From contig CANKNP010000179.1 of NCBI GenBank assembly GCA_947483545.1, positions 1 to 10,563 on the forward strand: 10,563 nt of DNA. Reading direction: 5' to 3'. The position numbers and the translations under genes were made by a program. Under the pieces are notes generated by a model. That model searched no databases and was not told where the DNA came from. It was given only the letters and a program-made list of their open reading frames with translations. Of the stretch, positions 6,339 through 10,563 are shown piece after piece; the first letter of the stretch is position 1; each line of letters begins with the position of its first letter. This stretch comes from Deltaproteobacteria bacterium (lineage in GTDB: Bacteria; Myxococcota; UBA796; SXON01).

Positions 6339-7076
6339 TCACCGGCTCTCGTAGACCCCTTTGCCCGCCAGCACATCGGCCCGCTCGTTCTCAGGCACGC
6401 CCACATGCCCAGCGACCCAATGAAGCTCCGCGTTGGGCCACTCCGCCATCGCCTCTTTCAACTTGCGGATGAGCACGACATTTGCCTTCGCCTTCCAGCC
6501 TTGGGTCAGGACCCCCCGCGCGTACGACGAATCGGAGAAGATCGCGATCTTCGCCTGACGATCCACGCCCTGCTCCCGCAGCATGTCCAGCGCCATGCCG
6601 ATGGCGACGAGCTCCGCGATGTTGTTCGTGCCCTCGCCCAACGCCTTGTGCCGCTCCAGGGTCGCGCCCCCGGGCATCTTGACGACACAGCCTGCGCCCG
6701 CGGGACCAGGGTTTCCGGAGCATGCACCGTCCGTGAACGCCCGAATCACCTCGGGCCCCAACGCACCGATCCGAGCCTTCGCGTCCGCTTGCGCGGCCAC
6801 GGCCTGAGCAGCCGTGCGCGTCCCCGCCTTGCCGAACCCGCTCCCCCGGCTGGCGGGGCTCGCGGCCGACTTTTCTGGCGCATCCGTCCCGTCCGCCAGA
6901 TGCACCGCGGGCCCTCCCGCCGCAGGGATGTTTGCGGCGTTCGCCGTGTACAGCTTCGCCCCGGCAGCGTTTGAATACCGGACGCGGCGCATGCCGCCCG
7001 CGACGACCGGCGCACCCGCGTCATCGACCTCTGCCCAGACCTGCTTTCCTTTGAATTCTACCGGTACCCAAGCCAT
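6339..7076 (-). CDS. rnhA: Ribonuclease HI with a ~105-residue N-terminal extension
   Basis: 245 residues. The C-terminal ~135 residues form a complete RNase HI domain, which degrades the RNA strand of RNA-DNA hybrids. The catalytic set is present: D116 (FTDGACSGNPGP), E155 (NNIAELVAI), D182 (FSDSSYARG) and D234 (NERADVLA), with the flexible-loop His at H224 (VAGHVG). The first ~50 residues (PVEFKGKQVWAEVDD, then RRVRYSNAAGAKLY) look like a small beta domain, followed by an Ala/Gly/Ser/Pro-rich linker to about residue 105. This extension lacks the aromatic pattern of the hybrid-binding domain found in many bacterial and eukaryal RNases H, so its function is unknown. The start is supported by AGGAGA 11 nt upstream, overlapping the TAG of the preceding gene. 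It is the last gene of the probable prs operon. Confidence 0.93.
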   Translation of the reverse strand: MAWVPVEFKGKQVWAEVDDAGAPVVAGGMRRVRYSNAAGAKLYTANAANIPAAGGPAVHLADGTDAPEKSAASPASRGSGFGKAGTRTAAQAVAAQADAKARIGALGPEVIRAFTDGACSGNPGPAGAGCVVKMPGGATLERHKALGEGTNNIAELVAIGMALDMLREQGVDRQAKIAIFSDSSYARGVLTQGWKAKANVVLIRKLKEAMAEWPNAELHWVAGHVGVPENERADVLAGKGVYESR

Positions 7077-7086
7077 GAATGCGCTG

Positions 7087-7092
7087 TCTCCT
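7087..7092 (-). promoter_or_regulatory. Shine-Dalgarno of rnhA overlapping the upstream stop codon
   Basis: Read on the minus strand, AGGAGA overlaps the TAG stop of the glycosyltransferase/radical SAM gene (7091-7093) and lies 11 nt before the rnhA ATG. It supports that start and suggests the two genes are translated in sequence from one mRNA. Confidence 0.6.
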
Positions 7093-9280
7093 ATTCTGAT
7101 GTGACGCGATGCGAGAGCCCGGTAGAAACACCGAACTCATAAAGGCTGTGATTGTAGCAACCCACCGTGCAGCCCTTGTGGAACAACTTCTCGCGGCGCG
7201 CCTGCACTTCTGGGGCGCGCCACAGTGTAGACAGCGGGGTCTCAAACACGTTTCCCGCGGCCAACCCATCCCCCCCCCACACACAGCACGGCAGGAACGC
7301 GCCGTCATAGCGCACACCGTACTGGTCTACGAAACCGAGACAACGGACGGGACCCGCCTCTCCGCGATGGTAGCCCATCGACTCCGCGTAATAGTGCGCC
7401 CGGGCGGCTACGTCCGGCTCGGACGCCGCGATGGTCTTGACCGCGAGGCGCCAGGCAGGCTCATCCTCCGGTCGCAGGTAGAGCTCTGGCGCGTCATTGA
7501 CCGGCCAGAAGTCAAACCGCGCGCCGAGCGCCTTGACCCGCCGCCAGACCTCCACCAGCTCGGTCACGTTCTCCCGCGTGACCGTGAAGTACACGCACGG
7601 ATCGAGCCCTCCGCCGGCTCTGGATCTCGCCACGACGCGCTCCAGCGCCGCCCAGGTCAGCGCAAAACTCCCCGCCCGACCCCTCAACCTGTCGTGGGTC
7701 TCCGGCAGGCCGTCGAGGCTCATCGACATGCTCTCGATGCCCGCGCCGACGATGCGATCCCAGTGGCGGTCCAGCAGCGTGCCGTTCGTCGTCACGTTGA
7801 CCGAGAGCCCGCGAGCCTTCGCCGCCGCCACGATCTCGAAGAACGCCGGGTGCAACAACGGCTCTCCGCCGGTCAACACCACGGTCTTCGTGCCGATCCG
7901 CACGGCCTCATCGAACAATCGGGTCGCGTCGTCCAGCGGCACGTTCTGCTTGCCCTCCCACAGGTCGCAGAACGAACAGCGCAGGTTGCACCCACGGTTG
8001 ATCAGGAACAGGAGCGTGAGCGGCTTTGAGACCGCGCGGGACGGCATGTGCGCATCCACGGGGAGCTGAGGGGTGAAATCGACGCCTTCCCCGCGGTGAA
8101 CCCCCTGCCACGCCCGAGCCACCGCCGACCAGTCGTAGGCGCTCGCCCAACGCCTCGCCGCCTGCCCCAGACGCTGGCGCCGCGGCGCGTCCCAAAGCAG
8201 GGCCTCCACCGCGTCAGAGAAGCCCTCCCGCTCCGCCAATACAAGCTGGGTGTCGTCTGTCACGTCCAGCCCCTCGGCCCCGAGCGCAGTCGAAACAACA
8301 GGCTTCCCAGCCGCAAAGTATTCGACCAGCTTCATGCGGGTGCCGCCGCCTGCGAACACCGGACACACACACACGTCCGCGGCCCGGATGTGCCCGGGCA
8401 GGTCGTCCACCGGGCCGGTGAAACGCACGGTCGCACCCTCGCCCTGCGGCCCCGAAAGCTCCCGCGGCGGGCTGAGCCCTGCGATCAAGATCGTGGTCGA
8501 AGCTGGCAAGTTTCGGGCGACCTCGACCGCGAGGAACCGCACCGCCTCCGCGTTGGGCGCGTAGTGCAAGGTGCCGTGGAAAAAGACCACGGGGCCGCCG
8601 CCCAGCCCGTAGCGCACACGGAGATCGACCTTCGGTGCGCGGTACGCCCCAAGATCCACCCCGTGCGGCACGCGCCAGATCGGGCGTTCGACGCCCGCAT
8701 CCTTGAGCCGCTCGCCGTCCTGGGTGGAGCAGACCACCACGTCGTCGGCGAGGTTCAACATCCCGGCCTCCAACCACCGGAGGCGCTTGACCCGGCGCGG
8801 GGTCAACGCATTCGTCTGCGCCAGCCGGTCGAACTCTGCGTTGTGGGTGCCGACGGTGATGCGGCCGCCAGAGATCTGCTTGCAGATCCAGGCCGGCACA
8901 ACAAAGCCAGGAAACTCCGGCTGCCAGACCTCGATCCCTTCGGCCTGGCTCACGTAGAGCACCCTCGCCCACCAGGCCGGGTCGAACATCGGGCGATAGA
9001 GCAGGGTTTCTTCCTCCGGGTAGCCCGCCCGACGCACCCAGCGCGCCGCCCGCGCCTGATTTCGGAGCACCGGCAGCTCTTCGATCGCCCGAAAGCGCGC
9101 GCTGAACCGCACCTCCGCCCAGCCCGCGCGATCCACCCGCCAGTAGCGATCTCGATCCTCGGTGACCACGCTCACCACGTCGCCCTGCGCCGCGAGCGCA
9201 TCCACCGTGCGCACGATCTTGACCGCCGCACCGTGCCAGGCGGGGAAGAGATCGGGCCGGGTGAGCACGGCGATTCGCAT
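7091..9280 (-). CDS. Fusion of GT-B glycosyltransferase and radical SAM/SPASM-like enzyme
   Basis: 729 residues in one uninterrupted frame. Residues 1-400 are a GT4-type glycosyltransferase: an N-terminal Rossmann half with GAAVKIVRTVDAL (18-30) and GTHNAEFDRL (144-153), then the donor-binding half with PHGVDL (205-210), FFHGTLHYAPNAEAV (233-247) and GGGTRMKLVEYFAAGKPVVS (311-330), where E320 fits the nucleotide-sugar-binding acid. After a linker (400-418), residues 419-729 are a radical SAM enzyme: CNLRCSFC (C431, C435, C438) binds the [4Fe-4S] cluster and TGGEP (470-474) contacts SAM. The tail carries C647, C665-C666, C704 and C708, a reduced SPASM/twitch-like set that may hold one auxiliary cluster. 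M412 has no good Shine-Dalgarno, so separate translation of the second half is unlikely. It lies 9 nt after prs. A role in glycan or glycopeptide modification is inference; neither sugar nor acceptor can be read from the sequence. Confidence 0.88.
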   Translation of the reverse strand: MRIAVLTRPDLFPAWHGAAVKIVRTVDALAAQGDVVSVVTEDRDRYWRVDRAGWAEVRFSARFRAIEELPVLRNQARAARWVRRAGYPEEETLLYRPMFDPAWWARVLYVSQAEGIEVWQPEFPGFVVPAWICKQISGGRITVGTHNAEFDRLAQTNALTPRRVKRLRWLEAGMLNLADDVVVCSTQDGERLKDAGVERPIWRVPHGVDLGAYRAPKVDLRVRYGLGGGPVVFFHGTLHYAPNAEAVRFLAVEVARNLPASTTILIAGLSPPRELSGPQGEGATVRFTGPVDDLPGHIRAADVCVCPVFAGGGTRMKLVEYFAAGKPVVSTALGAEGLDVTDDTQLVLAEREGFSDAVEALLWDAPRRQRLGQAARRWASAYDWSAVARAWQGVHRGEGVDFTPQLPVDAHMPSRAVSKPLTLLFLINRGCNLRCSFCDLWEGKQNVPLDDATRLFDEAVRIGTKTVVLTGGEPLLHPAFFEIVAAAKARGLSVNVTTNGTLLDRHWDRIVGAGIESMSMSLDGLPETHDRLRGRAGSFALTWAALERVVARSRAGGGLDPCVYFTVTRENVTELVEVWRRVKALGARFDFWPVNDAPELYLRPEDEPAWRLAVKTIAASEPDVAARAHYYAESMGYHRGEAGPVRCLGFVDQYGVRYDGAFLPCCVWGGDGLAAGNVFETPLSTLWRAPEVQARREKLFHKGCTVGCYNHSLYEFGVSTGLSHRVTSE

Positions 9281-9289
9281 AGCTTCAGC

Positions 9290-10234
9290 TTACCTGAAGA
9301 GCCGACTGACCGAGTCGTTGGAGTGGATCGAGCGCATGGCCTCGGCGAGCACCCCCGCGATCGGCACGGCGACGAACTTTCCGCAGGCGACAGCGTCCGG
9401 CCGCAGCGGGATGGAGTCGGTCACGAAGACCTTCTCGATCTTGCTCTCGACGATGCGAGAGATGGCGGGGCCGGACAGCACCGGGTGGCTGGCGACCGCG
9501 AAGATGCGCCTGGCGCCGCCCTCCTTGAGCGCGCTGGCCGCTTTCCCGAGGGTGCCGGCGGTGTCCACCATGTCGTCCACGATCACGCAGTCCTTGTCGC
9601 GCACATCGCCGATGATGTGCAGCGCCTCGGACTGGTTCGGACCCGAGCGGCGCTTGTCGATGATGGCGAGGCCGGCGCCCAGCGGCTTTGCGAAGCCCCG
9701 GGCGCGCTCGACGCCCCCAGCGTCCGGCGAGACGATCACGGTCGTCGGCCCGTCGATGTGCTTGGCGACCGCGGCGCGGAGCGTGGGCCCGGCGTACAGG
9801 TTGTCCACGGGGATGTTGAAAAAGCCCTGGATCTGACCGGCATGCAGGTCGAGCGTGAGCAGCCGGTCGATGCCCGCAGCGGTCAGCAGATCGGCCACGA
9901 GCTTCGCGCTGATCGGCGCGCGAGGAACCACCTTGCGATCCTGCCGGGAGTAGCCATAGTACGGGATCACCGCCGTGATTCGGCCGGCGCTGGCCCGCTT
10001 GCAGGCGTCCGCCATGATGAGCAGCTCCATCAGGTTGTCGTTCGTCGGCGCGCAGGTGGACTGGATCAAGAAAACATCGCGCCCGCGCACATTGTCCTCG
10101 ATCTCCACCTGGATCTCGCCGTCGGAAAACTTGCTCACGCGCGCGTTGCCAAGCGGCGCGCCCAACGCGGCTGCGATGGCCGCGGCCAGCACGGGGTTGG
10201 CATTTCCAGCGAGGAGGCGGAGCTCAAGGTACAT
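9290..10234 (-). CDS. prs: Ribose-phosphate pyrophosphokinase (PRPP synthetase)
   Basis: 314 residues, the normal length for the family. It makes 5-phosphoribosyl-1-diphosphate from ribose-5-phosphate and ATP in the cytoplasm, feeding purine, pyrimidine, His, Trp and NAD synthesis. Visible motifs are FSDGEIQVEIEDNVRGRD (36-53), the ATP-contacting stretch PYYGYSRQDRK (91-101), LDLHAGQIQGFF (128-139) with H131, SPDAGGVERA (169-178), and the PRPP-binding loop VIVDDMVDTAGTL (217-229). ATG 10234 is chosen because MYLELRLLAGNANP matches where family members begin. The open frame upstream to 10468 is Pro/Arg/Ala-rich and typical of non-coding GC-rich sequence. It is first in the probable operon with the glycosyltransferase/radical SAM fusion and rnhA. 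Only a weak CAGGTG lies before the start. Confidence 0.96.
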   Translation of the reverse strand: MYLELRLLAGNANPVLAAAIAAALGAPLGNARVSKFSDGEIQVEIEDNVRGRDVFLIQSTCAPTNDNLMELLIMADACKRASAGRITAVIPYYGYSRQDRKVVPRAPISAKLVADLLTAAGIDRLLTLDLHAGQIQGFFNIPVDNLYAGPTLRAAVAKHIDGPTTVIVSPDAGGVERARGFAKPLGAGLAIIDKRRSGPNQSEALHIIGDVRDKDCVIVDDMVDTAGTLGKAASALKEGGARRIFAVASHPVLSGPAISRIVESKIEKVFVTDSIPLRPDAVACGKFVAVPIAGVLAEAMRSIHSNDSVSRLFR

Positions 10235-10294
10235 CGGGACACCTGGGGAGCGGAGGGCGGCATCGTCACACGGGCGGGAGGGGGCGGCAACCCT

Positions 10295-10332
10295 GTCTGG
10301 GGGGGCCGGCCTGATGGCCGGCCCCCCCAGAC
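10295..10332. repeat. Perfect 17-bp inverted repeat with 4-nt loop
   Basis: The arms 10295-10311 and 10316-10332 are exact reverse complements (GTCTGGGGGGGCCGGCC and its complement) around the loop TGAT. The stem contains 7 G:C pairs in a row and would be extremely stable in RNA of either strand. No T-run follows on either side, so it is not a standard intrinsic terminator. It lies about 60 nt upstream of the prs start. The octamer CCCCCCAG is repeated at 10323-10330 and 10332-10339, which allows an alternative pairing register. Confidence 0.85.
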
Positions 10333-10384
10333 CCCCCAGCTCGCTACCGCTCGGGGCCCGGGGTCGGAGTGGGCGCGCGGTCAC

Positions 10385-10400
10385 GGCCGGAGTACCGGCC
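10385..10400. repeat. Short inverted repeat, 6-bp stem with 4-nt loop
   Basis: GGCCGG (10385-10390) and CCGGCC (10395-10400) pair around the loop AGTA. It is weak on its own, since such matches are expected by chance in GC-rich DNA, but it sits between two stronger hairpins. Confidence 0.45.
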
Positions 10401-10412
10401 ACGACGCGGTGC

Positions 10413-10434
10413 CCGTCCGCGGGTACGCGGACGG
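10413..10434. repeat. Inverted repeat, 9-bp stem with 4-nt loop
   Basis: CCGTCCGCG (10413-10421) and CGCGGACGG (10426-10434) are perfect reverse complements around the loop GGTA. It is the second strong hairpin upstream of prs. It is not followed by a T-run on either strand. Confidence 0.7.
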
Positions 10435-10505
10435 TTGGGCGGAAGGCCCGGGGGGAGGGCGGGCGCACTGGAGGCGAAGGGACGGCGGGCTGCGGACCAC
10501 TCCCG

Positions 10506-10523
10506 CGGCCCCCAAACGGGCCG
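10506..10523. repeat. Short inverted repeat, 6-bp stem with 6-nt loop
   Basis: CGGCCC (10506-10511) pairs with GGGCCG (10518-10523) around CCAAAC. It may be chance given the base composition. Confidence 0.35.
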
Positions 10524-10563
10524 TGGACCGCCCGTGCAACCCCGCGGGCCGGGCGGGTGCGTC

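Larger units (their letters stand above)
10235..10563. other. Gene-free GC-rich region upstream of prs with several inverted repeats
   Basis: No protein I recognise is encoded on either strand in these 329 bases; the only long open frame is the Pro/Arg-rich extension upstream of prs. The stretch is very rich in G and C and holds four clear inverted repeats, three of them with 4-nt loops. It should include the prs promoter and leader, but no reliable -35/-10 pair could be picked out. No tRNA cloverleaf was found. Confidence 0.6.

Noticed and set aside
7109..8029. 306-codon open frame on the plus strand
   Set aside because: It lies opposite the radical SAM domain, whose motifs are unmistakable; the plus-strand product is Arg/His-rich with no recognisable features.
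10295..10332. Intrinsic (Rho-independent) terminator
   Set aside because: The stem is strong but no T-run follows it on either strand.
10235..10468. Open frame extending prs by 78 codons at its N-terminus
   Set aside because: PRPP synthetases start at about MYLEL and the extension is Pro/Arg-rich low-complexity sequence that overlaps the hairpins.
1..10563. CRISPR array, transposon, tRNA or prophage content
   Set aside because: No regularly spaced repeats, transposase motifs, terminal inverted repeats with target duplications, cloverleaf or phage proteins were seen.

Overview
The window reads as chromosomal DNA from a high-GC Gram-negative bacterium. The outer-membrane barrel-like protein, the run of small lipoproteins with Ser/Thr/Asp/Gly-rich N-termini after the lipobox, and the AsmA-like envelope protein suggest a Myxococcota-like or other deltaproteobacterial lineage. 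That is inference from style and content, not from a marker gene. Shine-Dalgarno sequences are scarce on the plus strand.

Plus strand, 3-3126: an AsmA/TamB-like membrane-anchored envelope protein whose frame is cut by an in-frame amber codon at 618-620 and then continues intact to 1985. It is followed at once by an outer-membrane beta-barrel-like protein (ending 3126) that has no clear canonical start. Both look like envelope biogenesis or outer-membrane genes.

Plus strand, 3254-6318: a tight run of five genes with gaps of 20 nt or less, or overlaps. They encode an RNase HII of archaeal/eukaryal rather than usual bacterial type, a small lipoprotein with a DxDxNG-type acidic loop, a lipoprotein related to peptidylglycine alpha-hydroxylating / dopamine beta-monooxygenases with the full set of copper ligands, a small c-type cytochrome-like lipoprotein with a CX4CH haem motif, and a cytosolic Fe(II)/2-oxoglutarate oxygenase of the prolyl-4-hydroxylase type. 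The last four form the most interesting block. It puts a two-copper monooxygenase beside a possible dedicated haem electron carrier and a second, iron-dependent hydroxylase.

Minus strand, 10234-6339: prs (PRPP synthetase), then a 729-residue protein joining a GT-B glycosyltransferase to a radical SAM enzyme with a reduced SPASM-like tail, then rnhA (RNase HI with an unusual ~105-residue N-terminal extension). Gaps are 9 and 14 nt, so this is probably one operon. It converges on the plus-strand genes with only 20 nt between stops.

The last ~330 bases (10235-10563), upstream of prs, hold no recognisable gene but contain several inverted repeats, including a perfect 17-bp stem with a 4-nt loop. 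No tRNA, rRNA, CRISPR array, insertion sequence or phage gene was seen.
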